Source of the DNA: Neurospora tetraspora
Taxonomy: Eukaryota; Ascomycota; Sordariomycetes; Sordariales; Sordariaceae
Length of the DNA: 64,000 nucleotides
Assembly (NCBI RefSeq): GCF_033439725.1
Contig: NW_026944383.1
Location: 5,890,001 to 5,954,000 of the forward strand
Direction: 5' to 3'
The notes below the pieces were generated by a model. The model made no database searches. It worked only from the letters and a program-made list of their open reading frames with translations, and was not told the origin of the DNA. Below are positions 43,990-55,821 of the stretch, piece after piece (positions within the stretch are counted from its first letter, which is position 1; every line of letters starts with the position of its first letter). The position numbers and the translations under genes are program-made.

Positions 43990-44902
43990 TTACAGCTTGC
44001 TGGGCATCCTCGTGGCGCCGTCCAGCCGGATAACTACACCGTTCAACATGACATTCTCAATCGCCTGCCTGGCCAGGGAAGCAAACTCTTCTGGCTGACC
44101 CGCCCGCGATGGGAACTCCATCGCCTTCTTCAACCCCGTCCTCACCTTGTCGCTCATCATGGCCGTCATGGCCGAGTCAAACATGCTCGGCGCAATGGTG
44201 ACGACTCTGATTCCGAAACGGGACAGATCCCGAGCCATGGGCAGCGTCATGGCCGCAACAGCGCCCTTGCTGGCGGCATAAGAAACCTGGCCCATTTGAC
44301 CATCAAAGGCGGCCGAGCTGGCAACCATAATGATTACACCGTGCTCACCGTCGGGACCATAGGTGGGGGAAGAAGCGAGAGCAGGAAGGAACTGGCGGAC
44401 GAGATCGAGGACACCGCGGAGGTTGATGGAGAGGACAAAGTCAATGGACGACAGGGAAAGAGGGTTCAGGGACTTGTCAAGCATCTGGCGAGTATTAGTC
44501 TAAATCCAAAGTGGACACACCATACATAGTAGAGATACTTACCAACCCCGGACTTCCAACTCCGGCAGCGGGGATGATTCCACCGAGAGGCTTCTTAGTC
44601 TCCTTGATCCATTCGACCGTCGACTTCACGACGGACGCAATGCTCTCGGTGTCGGTCACGTCGCACTGGAAGAAGCGAATGGAAGATCCAAGTTCCTTGA
44701 CCAGAGCAGCTCCGGTTTCCTCATTCATGTCAAGGACGGCAGCATTACCGCCCGATTTGACGATGTCCCGAACGCAGGCACGGCCGAGGCCAGAAGCACT
44801 GGAAGTTGTTGTCAGTGAGAGGAACCCACTCGACTTGGAATGTGATGTCATCGCTGAAACGTACCCGCCCGAGACGACAAATGTTCTTCCGTCAATGATC
44901 AT
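43990..44902 (-). CDS. Short-chain dehydrogenase, HSD10 / 3-hydroxyacyl-CoA dehydrogenase type 2-like
   Basis: Exons 44902-44865, 44798-44543 and 44484-43990 encode 262 residues, the usual length of the HSD10 branch. The start MIIDGRTFVVSGGASGLGR carries the TGxxxGxG-type cofactor motif, split by intron 1. CDVTDTESI and AAGVGSPGL follow, then the catalytic Ser region VASSAAFDG and the Tyr/Lys pair QVSYAASKGAV. The APSMFDSAM and GVVIRLDGATRM end are typical. Family members oxidise 3-hydroxyacyl-CoA in isoleucine and branched fatty-acid breakdown, often in mitochondria; here no clear presequence is present. Introns 44485-44542 and 44799-44864 are standard. Confidence 0.85.
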
Positions 44903-45828
44903 TTTGAAGATTCGTTATCAACACAACACTTTTGGGAAAGAAATAGTTCAAGTTACCTCATGTCCGGCAAAAGTCATGATAACAAGAGGATCCCGACTTA
45001 AACGGGCGGACAGTGGATGTCGGAATCGGGAACCTCCCCCGCGGCTTTGACAGACATGGAGTGCCTCGGCACGCTACTGGGCGGTTCGTGTCAGTGCTTT
45101 TTCAGGGACCCTGCCTCGAGGGCTCGGTGGCCTGTGCGTTGGGCGAAATCCACCACAGCGGCAACCTGAAGCAAGCAGCAACAGCGCATCACCCGATTCA
45201 TCGATCTTGCATCCCGTGAAAGCAACCCTCATATGGATCCTACAGACCGACTTTTTTCCATTGTCGAGTGCTCTTCACCTTTGATAGTTCAGCTGTCGCA
45301 TCGCAACAAACGACAAACGACCATCATAACACCATAACGACCCCTGCCTGGCGTCCCTCTAGCTTGCAAAGTCCTTATCAAAGTCCCTTCCTTGCTGCCG
45401 CGATAAGCGTTTCCAGGCTCCCATACGTTGTGGAACTTTGTTTCTCGCCAGCCCCCAGCGGCCGAACCGGGTGACAGCATATCCATGATTTAAACCTACA
45501 AACCAGATACCGACGAATTTCACCATCTACGGCAACATATGCGCGCCGCTCTTCTTCAAGTTGCTCGACATATTCCTCGGATTTGAGAATCGAAAAACAC
45601 AGATACGCGCCGTCTGACCGACCACGTGAACGCCTCGAATAACGACAAAGCTCGAGCTCGTCATCCAAGATAGCAGCTCGATAGCATATCTTGCGGCAAG
45701 AAACAACCGGGACTCGACCCATTGCGCACCATAGCTTTATCGACAGACGTAAAGCGTCCGTCAGCAGCAAATCGAGGGGATTCAAGAAGCCATATTCTCG
45801 ACTACACGTCCGAGACCACTCATTCACC
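44903..45828. promoter_or_regulatory. divergent promoter region between the SDR and Rab genes
   Basis: It contains CA-rich leader sequence before the Rab start. A 150-codon antisense frame (45378-45830) ends opposite the Rab ATG and is not supported. Confidence 0.35.
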
Positions 45829-47048
45829 ATGACAAGACCTAGGCGGTCATCCGCTACGAGCGAGGAGAGCGCGGGGACTGGGAGAGAGCAGGTAATATGC
45901 TCTAGAGTGGACTCGTGTTGGCAGCTCTATTCTAACAGGACTTCTTGGTACAGGAACTCGGGAGCATGTACGATTACCTCGCAAAGATCATCCTCCTTGG
46001 GCCAAGCGGGTCAGGAAAGTAAGCATCTCCAACCCAGTCCCACAGCCCTGAGTCCTGTCTAACCTTTCAACCTTCCAGATCCTGCCTCCTTCATCGCTTC
46101 GTGAAAAGCGAATGGCGCGTCCTCTCCTCACAAACGATCGGCGTCGAATTCGCCTCCAAAATCATAAAAGTCGGCACCGGCGCCCGCCGAAAGCGCATCA
46201 AGCTACAACTCTGGGACACCGCCGGAACCGAACGCTTCCGCTCCGTGTCACGCTCCTACTACCGCGGCGCCGCCGGAGCCGTGCTCTGCTACGACATCAC
46301 ATCCCACAACAGCTTCTCGAACCTGCAGCCCTTTCTCAACGACGCCCGCGCACTCGCCTCGCCGAACCTAAGTCTCCTTCTGGTGGGCAACAAACTCGAC
46401 CTAGCCGGGGGTGGCCAACCCGCCGACGACGAGGACCTGCTCGGCCCGCTACCGCCACCAACACCAAGCAGTAGTAGCGCGCATAGCATCCCGTATACGA
46501 TTAGTAGTGTGCATACGGGGAGCGCGAGCGTCAGCGTGGCCGGGACGCCGTTGCAAGCGGGGAGCTACGCTTCGTCTACTACGTCCACGATCCGCCCAGG
46601 AGATAGTACGGGTACGAGTTATGGGTATGGGCTCGGGTCGCAACTACGAGCTACGGTGGCGCCCGATGGACGAGAGGTTTCGGCTGTGGAGGCGAGTCGA
46701 TGGGCGAGCAAAGTCAACGTACCGGTGACGATGGAGGTCAGCGCCTTCAGCGGCGAGGGTGTTGATGAGGTGTTTGGGAGACTGGCGAGGATGATCTTGA
46801 CCAAAATTGAATTGGGTGAGATTGATCCAGATGATCCGATGAGTGGGATCCAATACGGCGACTACGGAGGTGGATGGAGCGGTGGTGCGAGTGACGGAGC
46901 GAGCATCAAAAGTTCTATGACCGGGGAAGAACAAGGCACAAGAAATAGGAGGCGCAAGCCCAGGAGAGGAGTCCAGGGGTTGAGGGAATGGGAGGAAGTA
47001 TTTACGCTCACCAGTGGCAGGAGGAGGAACAATGGTTGCTCCTGTTGA
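45829..47048 (+). CDS. Atypical Rab-family small GTPase with a long insert (Rab4/14-like)
   Basis: Exons 45829-45891, 45939-46018 and 46079-47048 encode 370 residues, against ~210 for a usual Rab. The P loop is LGPSGSGKSCLL (split by intron 2), and switch I is SSQTIGVEF. Switch II is LWDTAGTERFRSVSRSYYRGAAGAVLCYDIT. The catalytic Gln expected after AG is Thr here. GNKLDLA is the base-recognition motif, and EVSAFSGEG stands for the usual SAK motif. About 110 extra residues (Ser/Thr/Pro/Gly-rich, residues ~155-260) separate these two motifs. A basic linker precedes the C-terminal CSC, a double geranylgeranylation signal. It presumably acts in endosomal or secretory traffic. The substitution suggests low intrinsic GTPase activity. 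Confidence 0.85.
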
Positions 47049-47906
47049 GACTGCATGGGTTGTTGTTTTGGGTCGTATTTTCTGGGAGAAGGCGTTTTCT
47101 TTCCTGCCTTACCTATGATACCAGATGTGTCTTGCTTGTTATTTGGTCTGAGCAATGTCACATCCCACGTTTTGGGAGACGGAGGGGACATGTTGATAAG
47201 TAAGGGCTTTTTTTGAAGGGTTGTTAGAACTGGCGTCGGCGGATCGGTTTCTTGGGCCTTCGTTTTGCATAGCCTACCATGTATTGACTTGAGAATTATG
47301 GCATCTGTTGTATCTCCATGTTTGGCGTTGACTAGACTTTGATATCTTTACAAAGATTATTATACCTCTTTTCCTAGCATGTACGGAGAAAGTTGAGCAC
47401 TTTGAGGCTCGAAAGGGAAGGGCTGGGGCTGATAAGTGTCGCTGAAGCTGGCCGTAGCCGCGCTCACATGGTGGGGATTTGGCCTAAAAGGGAAGCGGAA
47501 GGTCTCCCTCCGCGCTTCAGGGGTCTTGGGCCAAGACTTTTCTCATGTCATTCAGACTTTTGGACTTTTGAACAGTCTAGACAGGCGTGTTGTTGGAGAC
47601 ATTTTTTTGTTTGAGTTGAGAGATCACAGGTCATGTTGACTATGGTGAAGAGCTGGCGATACCTTCAGAGGAGCAAATCGTGAAGGTTTTTTTTTTTTTT
47701 GGGTTTTTTTTTTTTTGGGTTGGTTAACAGCAAGGCAACGTACAGCTCAAAAAACAACGATACAGAAACAATCCGTTTGACAGCTTCAAAGACATGCACA
47801 TGTCAAGACGAAGCAGCCGCGTTGCAACAACGTCCCCGCTGTGCCTCATCGACATGTCCAGCACGATGGATGGTGCCTACAAGCGTCATGTTTGGTGGGG
47901 TGTTCA
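47049..47906. other. intergenic region
   Basis: This is the 3' flank of the Rab gene. Two poly-T runs (T14 at 47687-47700 and T13 at 47704-47716, separated by GGG) stand out. No gene is seen. Confidence 0.4.
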
Positions 47907-48137
47907 CTGTGCGTTGAAAACGCGGTGTCAGTCCCCACTTTTGAATTGAGCCGCCAGATATATATATACACATTGTAAATCCGTCGATACGTGACAATAG
48001 TAAAATCTTCAAACGCCTATATCATCACCAATCTTGAGGGTATTTACAATCCGATTACTACTTTATACTCGCATGGATCCTCCTGATCAATTGAGGTCAA
48101 TACTAAAGAGTCCCAGTCAATAAGCTAGTCCATACTG

Positions 48138-48272
48138 TATACGATTTGCATTAGGTATTGCCGCGCCCGCTCCCGCTTTAATTATGCCTCTTAAGTGCTC
48201 CCTTCCTAATGATAGGGATGAACTCTGACGATTAAAGCGGCTTTTAATACCTAATGCCCATATAATCGTATA
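48138..48272. repeat. Palindromic MITE-like element, ~135 bp
   Basis: The arms 48138-48182 and 48231-48272 are imperfect inverted repeats. Both start TATACGATT and share GCATTAGGTATT and CGCTTTAAT. The ~48-bp centre is not repeated. It lies inside the left, less AT-rich part of the transposon island. The TATA ends could include a TA duplication. Confidence 0.6.
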
Positions 48273-48339
48273 AATGCCAGTTTAGAAGATGGAAATAGAT
48301 ATAACGAAAAGATTCATACTTGAACGGCGTGTACTATAA

Positions 48340-51300
48340 GCGGTATAATTACTATAGAGTCTTAGCTAGCCTAATTAATTAAATTTAATTTACGTATTAT
48401 TATTCGAAATAATAATTTTGAAATTAAATAGTAATAATATTATAATATTTCGAAACCGAGGAAAGTTAATATTGCTAGTAAATAACGTATAGTCTCTTCT
48501 ATACCCGCCGCTTCTTGGAGTAGCTTACGAATTATATTCAAACTTCTAATTTCCTCTTTAGTAACCGCTCCCCCTTTAATTCCCTCGATTACTCCCTTAG
48601 CTACTTCGATTATTCCTCTTTTAATTCCTTCGGCTTTTCGAATTCCCGCCGTTGCTTCGTCCTTTCGAACTCCCGCCCCTCTTTAAAATTATAATTAAAC
48701 TCCTAAATTATTACGAAATCCTAGCTGACGATAAGAATAAAAACTATTTATTACCGACTATAAGTAATAGCCGCAAATTATACGAAAAGTATATATATTC
48801 GCCGTAGAGGTTATAGAACGAGGTTAAAATTAATGAATAAATTAGTATTATATTTTTTACTCTCCTATTTTATTGGTAATTAGCCTAAAAATTCTATACT
48901 ATAGTAATACTTCGAGGGCTGCTCCCGATCTCCGATTTTCTATATATTTTACTTATATATAATAAATTATAGGTAGCGGATACTTATTTTAATAATCTCC
49001 TTATACGGCCTGGCAAATTACCTATTTTCGTTTCGATTAATTATATTCGAATTAAGAAAGACGATAGCGGTAATATTAATATAGAGGATTACAATGATTT
49101 TAATATCGAGTTCGCGATTAAAGTACAGAAAGTAGAGGGTAATTTTATAGAAGTAGCCTATAGTGAATATAATCTCTTTAGTATAGACCCTAGTATTATT
49201 ATATAATATATAGATCAATCGGTTAGTATATAAGAGAAGAATACAAATAGTACTATGTTCTATTAAAATTATATTATCCTAAAGAGAGGTAATTGCGACA
49301 ATTTAACCGCGTTATTTGAGTATTATAATATTTCGAAGGTAATAGGTAGTTTACTCTAGTAATCCGTTGAACGATATTTCATTGCGGTTATTATTTATAT
49401 TTATATTATTGGGGGATTCTCATGGTTAAGTATTACTTTTATCTTTAGTACGCTTATTCTATTTTGAATTACTTTTTTTATAGAGTAGTTAGTTAATTAC
49501 CGTATTTTCTAATCTTCATTATAGTCCTAGTCCTAATTGTGGTTTTAATCTATTAATTCCTACTATTAGCTATCTATATTTATTATTAAGCCCGCTACTA
49601 CGTTTATTAGTATTTTTAGATAGTTTAAGATAGTTGGTTTTAATTGAAAATTAATAATTAATTCGATATTATACAAATTTAAAAACCGGTACGAAATTTA
49701 ATATAAGGTTTAGGAAGAGGGTAGAGAATTATTTAATTTATTATATAATAAATTAATTAAAATGTGGGGATATGAGGTTGGGCGCGAGTATAAGAATTAT
49801 TATAAAGGGTAAGAATATTATTAGTACTATATTATACCTAATTAAAAATACTATTTCCCTTTAATAGTAAAGAATTTTATTAATTAGGCTAGTGCTATTA
49901 TTAGTAAGCGGGCTACTATTAATTATTTTTCCGCTGATATAACTTCGCGGTAATTTAGTTCGTTTTAATAATAATTTATTCTTTAAGCCGGCACGCTAAT
50001 ATTTAAATAGTTTAATTACTAATAATTTTAGCCATTTATACTATATATTATCCCAGGTACGAAACGCAGAAGAGGCTATATACCGCTGCCTTAAATCTTT
50101 AATTTTAACTTTTAGAATAGTTATTAAATTAATAGTAACGCGTATGGAGTTAATAGTAATAATAATAGAGTTGGAGTATTACCTACCTTACTTCTAGTAC
50201 CTCCTTTTAACGATTATAGGGGTATAAGTATGAGGATTATAGGTATAGGATTGGCAGTTGAACTTACTTTATTTATTTTATTTATTTTACTTAGCGTTAG
50301 CACCTTTTGCGCTAGTACTTCTTACGTTAGTACTTTTCGTATTAGCGACCTTTAATTTTCTTCCCTTCTACCTTATTTATTACTAGACCAACCGTTTAAT
50401 TCCTTCGTCGCTAGTTTTATAAAGTAGTTTATTTTTAGATACGCGTTTAAATTTAGTAAAAATAATATACTAAGGAACGCGTTCTATAATATTTAAAAAT
50501 CCTTTATAGCCGGGCGGCTATCCTTCTACTAAATATACGATTTTCTTATAAAGTGGTATTTTAACTATAAAATCGACGAGGGTATTTATATTGTAATTTA
50601 GAAGGCGATTAAGGAATATTTCTACTTCGAGTGAAATTATATATAACAGTCGTCGTTACTACTGCCCCGGGGAATTTTAATATTCCTATTATAAATTATT
50701 AACTTTAGCGCGTTATTATAGCTGTAAAGTAAATATTTATATTTTAATAATTATTTACGTTGCTAACTATTGTATTATATAGATACCCTCCTCCTAGATT
50801 CGTTATAGTAAAATATTTAAAATCATTACACCCCTTTAAATTTCGATAATAATAATTGTATTTATAGTAGTTTTATTTACGATAAGGAGAATAATTTAAA
50901 CGACGGTCTACGTATTAATAAAGACTTTGACGTAACTGTTAGCGAATTAGATAATAATTATAACGATAACAAAATTCGATAAATGTATAAATTAAAGAGG
51001 GGGATTATATATATAAAGGATTATTATATAGATAAATATTACGCTAATAAATTATATTAACTTTGAGGGATTTATAGTATTTCTAGTACTTTAGGGGTCT
51101 TTATTATTATGATTGCTATTATTATATATTTACGCTATTTTTTTATTTTTCTTTCGTTTTATATTATTTGATTGGGCATTTAATTACCTTCGATTTTAAT
51201 TATATTTAATTCGGTATATCTACTATATAATTTAATATTTTATACTACCGTCTTTATTAATTGTAATTCGTATAATTGATCCTTATATAATATAATATAA

Positions 51301-51400
51301 TCGTTTAATTCGTTAGCCTCATTAAATTCGTTAAAAGGTACGTACGTTTAGCGGTAGTACCTTCGTATAGTATTGACCTTTTATTTTACTATCTACGTTA
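48340..51400. other. AT-rich relic DNA of unresolved origin inside the island
   Basis: The sequence is saturated with TTA/TAA, stops occur in all frames, and there are no long ORFs. Runs of GAA/TTC-type codons (48500-48680) and acidic-reading segments (50870-50990) hint at former coding sequence. I see no motif that names a family. It is probably one or more older elements nested in the Tc1/mariner-like one and erased by RIP. Confidence 0.5.
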
Positions 51401-52561
51401 TTCCTTTAAGGAAGCTTTTAAATTCGCCCTCTTTTAATTGGTTACTGCTAGCCTACTAGTATTGCTACTTTATATATATTTTTACGTTACTAAAGTAGGC
51501 TTCAATAGGGTTGAAGTTTAGAGAGTATAGTGGTAAGAATTAAAATAGTATACTTCTATTATTGTACGCGTTTTTAATAGAGGGGTATTTATACTATAAT
51601 ACGTTATTTATTATTAAAATATTGTATCGGGCGGGGAAGGAATTTATTTTAGAGAGTACTTCCTCTTCTAATTATATAATAAAACTATCTATATCCATTA
51701 TTCTCTTATAATATATTATATCGATAAGGCTATTTATAGTTAATGCCGGTAGTAGATAGAATTATTTACCCTTAATCAGTGCGTTCTCTAATTATAGAAA
51801 TATATATTTTTAGCGCTTATCCTATACGATGAACGCTATCCTTCTTATTAATATTAAATTTATTATAAAAAACGTATATTTTTGTAGAGAATTTAGAAAC
51901 TTTCTTTAGCTAGTTTAATTGTAATAGCTCATTACGTTGGGAAGCCTTATAGATTATCTTTTTATTACTTTAGTTGGAAGATTTTAATTGTTTTGATATA
52001 GCGGACTACGATATATATATATTTAATTCGTTGGCTAAGAAATGCTATATTTTATTGAGATATAGATTAGGTTTATATTGAAGGAGCTTAAGAATATCCT
52101 ATATTATAATAAGTTAGATATAGTTCGAGGTTATTGTACGTAATTAATTATAATATATATATTAACCTCTATAATATAAGGCGTTAGTATAGTTGTATTA
52201 AATATTAAATGAGGTTGGGGATATAGCTGCCGAGTCATATCGTAATTTTTTTTTTAATTTTTAGACTTGCTGTTTATTAATACTAATAGTATACGCGATT
52301 TTATGTGGATGTTCGCTAGTAACTAGTATTACGTATATTGTTTGGTGCTGCTAGTTATTTGTATAGTGATTTATTGCTGTAGCTATTTTAAATCTTTTCC
52401 CTTTTAAAATCCAGTTAAAATTGTTAAATTTGAGTGTAAATCGAGTATAAAACGGCAGAGTTATAGATCTCGAAGGTTTAGTATGTTAATGTTGATGCAT
52501 GCGTGTGTATCTGGCGGCTCAATTCAAAAGTGGGGACTGACACCGCGTTTTCAACGCACAG

Positions 52562-52948
52562 CAGGGGTTCTCTTGCAGCTTGCAGCTGCCATTGTTCCAT
52601 TCGTTCCTTCCCTCGGGATGTCTTCCCCCGCCATCAACTTCCAGGCTTCGTGGGATCATGAGGCATGAGGTGGAACTAACAGTCCATCGAGGTCCTCGGG
52701 TACCTTAGGTAGCTACCTCTGGCTACCATCCGAGTGTATGGTATCCTCAATTTAAATACGGGCAGACTGCCCTTATTCTTTGAACCAGGTGGTTCTACAT
52801 CATTCATCCTCATCAGCAGCAGCTCCCTCTGTCAGTGTCTTGTCGTTCCTGTCTCTGGAAAACAGGAGGCGAGATTGCTTGATACTCTTCTCATAACACA
52901 ACCCTTTCATCGATCCCCTCGTTTTCTTATACAAAGCTCTTCTACACC
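52562..52948 (+). promoter_or_regulatory. beta-mannosidase promoter/leader
   Basis: The promoter starts directly at the transposon boundary and is only 387 bp. A perfect 12-bp palindrome AGGTAGCTACCT lies at 52707-52718, about 230 bp upstream of the ATG, a possible dyad factor site. Confidence 0.4.
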
Positions 52949-55572
52949 ATGTCTCCTCGCTCCGTGATCCCCATCGACAAGAACTGGGAGTTCAGACAAG
53001 CCGACAAGGAGCACAGCAAGTTCCTCCCCGTCGCCCAGTTCCCTACCAATGTCCACCTAGACCTCCTCCACCACGGCTTGATCCCCGATCCCTTCATCGG
53101 CAAGAACGAGCTCGACGTTCAGTGGATCGGCGAGGCCCAATGGACCTACAAGACTACCTTCAAGGGGGCCAGTGTTCCCGAGAACGGCAAGGCCGTCCTG
53201 GCCTTTGACGGCCTTGACACCTTTGCCACTGTCAAGCTCAACGGCAGCACTATTCTCGAGACAGACAACATGTTCATTCCTGAGCGCGTCGAAGTCACCA
53301 TTTTGCTGAAGGAGGACGACAACGAGCTTGTCATTGACTTTGACAGTGCTTACCTCCGGGGGTGGAAGCTGGTTGAGCAGTATCCTGATCACAAGTGGGG
53401 GTGCTGGAACGGTGATAACTCGAGGCTTGCTGTGAGGAAAGCTCAGTATCACTGGGTGAGTTGTCTCGGTCTATAACACTGTCTCGGAACGTTTTACTGA
53501 CTTGTTGTATATAGGGATGGGATTGGGGCCCGACTCTCCTTACCTGCGGTCCCTGGAGGCCAATCAACCTCGAGATCTTCGAGAGCAGGCTGGCAGACCT
53601 CAACATTCAGTCGACCGTCCCGGAGGACCTCAAGTCCGCCGATATCAAGGTCAACGCCGAAGTTGAGGGCAAGGCAGACAAAGTGCGGTTCGATATTTCT
53701 CTTGACGGCAAGCAAATTGCCTCGGAAACTGTCCAAGTCAGTTCTGACAAGGCCACGGCCTCTTTCACCCTCGAGAACCCTTCACTCTGGTACCCCATTC
53801 GATACGGCAAGCAGCCTCTGTACCAAGTCAAAGCGACTCTTATTGCCGGTGACAGCGAGGAAGACGAGATCGAGAAGAGAATCGGCTTGCGCCGGGCTGA
53901 GCTCATCCAGCGACCACTAAAAGACCAGCCAGGAAAGAGCTTCTTCTTCCAAGTCAACAACATCCCCCTCTACTGCGGCGGCAGTGACTGGATTCCCGCC
54001 GACAACTTCATCCCCCGGATCAGCAAGGAGAGATACTACGACTGGATCAAGCTCGTGGCCGACGGCAACCAGTTCATGATCCGTGTCTGGGGCGGCGGCA
54101 TCTACGAAGAGCAAGCCTTCTACGATGCCTGCGATGAACTCGGCATTCTCGTCTGGCAAGACTTCATGTTTGGCTGCGGCAATTACCCTGCCTGGCCCGA
54201 ACTCCTCGAGTCCATCAAGCGCGAAGCCTACGAGAACGTCAAACTCTTGCGTCATCACCCGTCCATCGTCATCTGGGCCGGCAACAACGAAGACTACCAG
54301 TACCAGGAAAGCGTCAGCCTCACATACAAGTACGAGGACAAGAACGCCGACAACTGGCTCAAGACCGACTTCCCCGCCCGCTACATCTACGAGAAGATCC
54401 TCCCCGACGTCTGCTCCGAGCTCATCCCCACCACTTACTACCACCCCGGCTCGCCTTGGGGCGACGGCGTCGACACGCACGACCCCACGGTGGGCGACAT
54501 CCACCAGTGGAACGTGTGGCACGGCACGCAAGAAAAATGGCAAAACTTCGACAAGCTCGGCGGCCGCTTCGTGTCCGAGTTCGGCATGCAGGCCTTCCCC
54601 TCGGTCAAGACCATCGACGCCTACCTCCCCCTCGGCAAGAACGATCCCGATCGGTACCCGCAGTCCTCAACCGTGGACTTCCACAACAAAGCCGACGGGC
54701 ACGAGCGGCGCATCGCCCTCTACCTGGTGGAAAACATGCGCTACGGCCCGGACCCGCTCGAGCAGTTCGTCTACGCCACCCAGCTGATGCAGGGCGAGTG
54801 TCTGGCGTCGGCCTACCGGCTCTGGAAGAGGCAGTGGAAGGGCCCCGGCAGGGAGTACTGCGGCGGCGCGCTGGTGTGGCAGATCAACGACTGCTGGCCG
54901 GTGACGAGCTGGAGTATTGCCGATTACTACCTCCGTCCCAAGATGGCGTACTTTACCGTGAAGAGGGAGATGGCGCCCGTGAGCATCGGTATTACCAGGA
55001 TGGAGCACCGTCACCCGAAGGATCGGTACACGCGCGTTCATGTGGATGTGAGCACCAAGGTCGAGGTGTGGGGAAGTAACCTGACGCTGGAGGACCTCGA
55101 GGTCGATTGTCTTGTGAAGGCGTGGGATGTTGAGACAGGCGAGCAGACGTTCAACGAGATCGTTGCCGAGCGGATCACGCTGCCGGAGAACAGGTCGACG
55201 GAGATTGATGCTAGGGACGTGCCTGTCATCGCGGGCGGTGGGAAGGACCAGGAGAAGCGCACGGTTGTGGCGGCGTATCTGATTGATCGCGATGGCAAGC
55301 AGATTGCTAGGTATGTGAACTGGCCTGAGCCGCTCAAGTATCTGCACCTGCAGAAGCCGAAGGAACTCAAGGTGGTGCTGTCTGAGGATGGCACGGCGGT
55401 GGAGATCAGCGCCAAGGTGCCGATCAAGGGTCTGGTGGTGGAGACGGAGGATGATGAGGTGGCGTTTGAGGATAACTTGGTTGATCTTGTGCCGAATGAG
55501 GTGGTGAGGATTGGAGTCAAGGGGGCTACCAAGGAGACGAAGCTTGAGGCTAGATATTTGGGGATGTTGTAA
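52949..55572 (+). CDS. gh2-1: Intracellular beta-mannosidase (GH2)
   Basis: The enzyme removes terminal beta-1,4-mannose from manno-oligosaccharides taken up by the cell. Exons 52949-53455 and 53515-55572 encode 854 residues, joined in KAQYHW/GWDWGP. The order is the GH2 one: a sugar-binding jelly roll (WIGEAQWTYKTTF, AFDGLDTFATVKLN), an immunoglobulin-like domain, and a TIM barrel from PLYCGGSDWIPADNF. The acid/base Glu428 sits in WAGNNEDYQY, and the nucleophile Glu524 in FVSEFGMQAFPS. CGGALVWQINDCWPVTSW closes the active site. There is no signal peptide, which fits the cytosolic MndB type. The symbol is assigned from memory of the Neurospora locus next to the xylitol dehydrogenase gene. Confidence 0.92.
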
Positions 55573-55821
55573 ACGGGAAACATAAAGGGGAAAAAGATAA
55601 CAAAAGGGGTAGGATGATGATACCTAGATACATCTCATTATAGTCAATTTTCATGGAAAGAGGAAGGGAGCAGAAGTGTTTTCAATCAAATGGACTTGCT
55701 TTCAGTATATATGCCTATATGTGTATCAAAGAATGACCCAAACCCAAACGCCGTCGCCAAAACCAAACCCAAGAATTACAAATCTTTTCCTTTTTCATTG
55801 TCTTCACTTCAGCCTCAGCAC

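Larger units (their letters stand above)
47907..52561. mobile_element. RIP-mutated composite transposon island bounded by perfect 54-bp inverted repeats (Tc1/mariner-like)
   Basis: The ends 47907-47960 and 52508-52561 are exact reverse complements over 54 bp, beginning CTGTGCGTTGAAAACGCGG. The interior from about 48340 is extremely AT-rich. On the minus strand near 52100-51450 the relics of a DDE_3 (IS630/Tc1) transposase can be read: ANELNIYISWSAISKQLKS, then KDSVHRIG, then LPLYSLNFNPIEAYFSNVK (about 51540-51480). The last is the family's LPPYSPDxNPIE motif with Pro-to-Leu and Asp-to-Asn changes, as expected from C-to-T mutation. At 4.65 kb it is 2 to 3 times longer than a normal Tc1/mariner element, so another insertion probably fills 48.3-51.3 kb. 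No TA duplication is seen; both flanks read CA. Confidence 0.8.

Noticed and set aside
45378-45830. 150-codon antisense frame ending opposite the Rab start codon
   Set aside because: It lies in Rab leader sequence, has no domain and no independent promoter logic.
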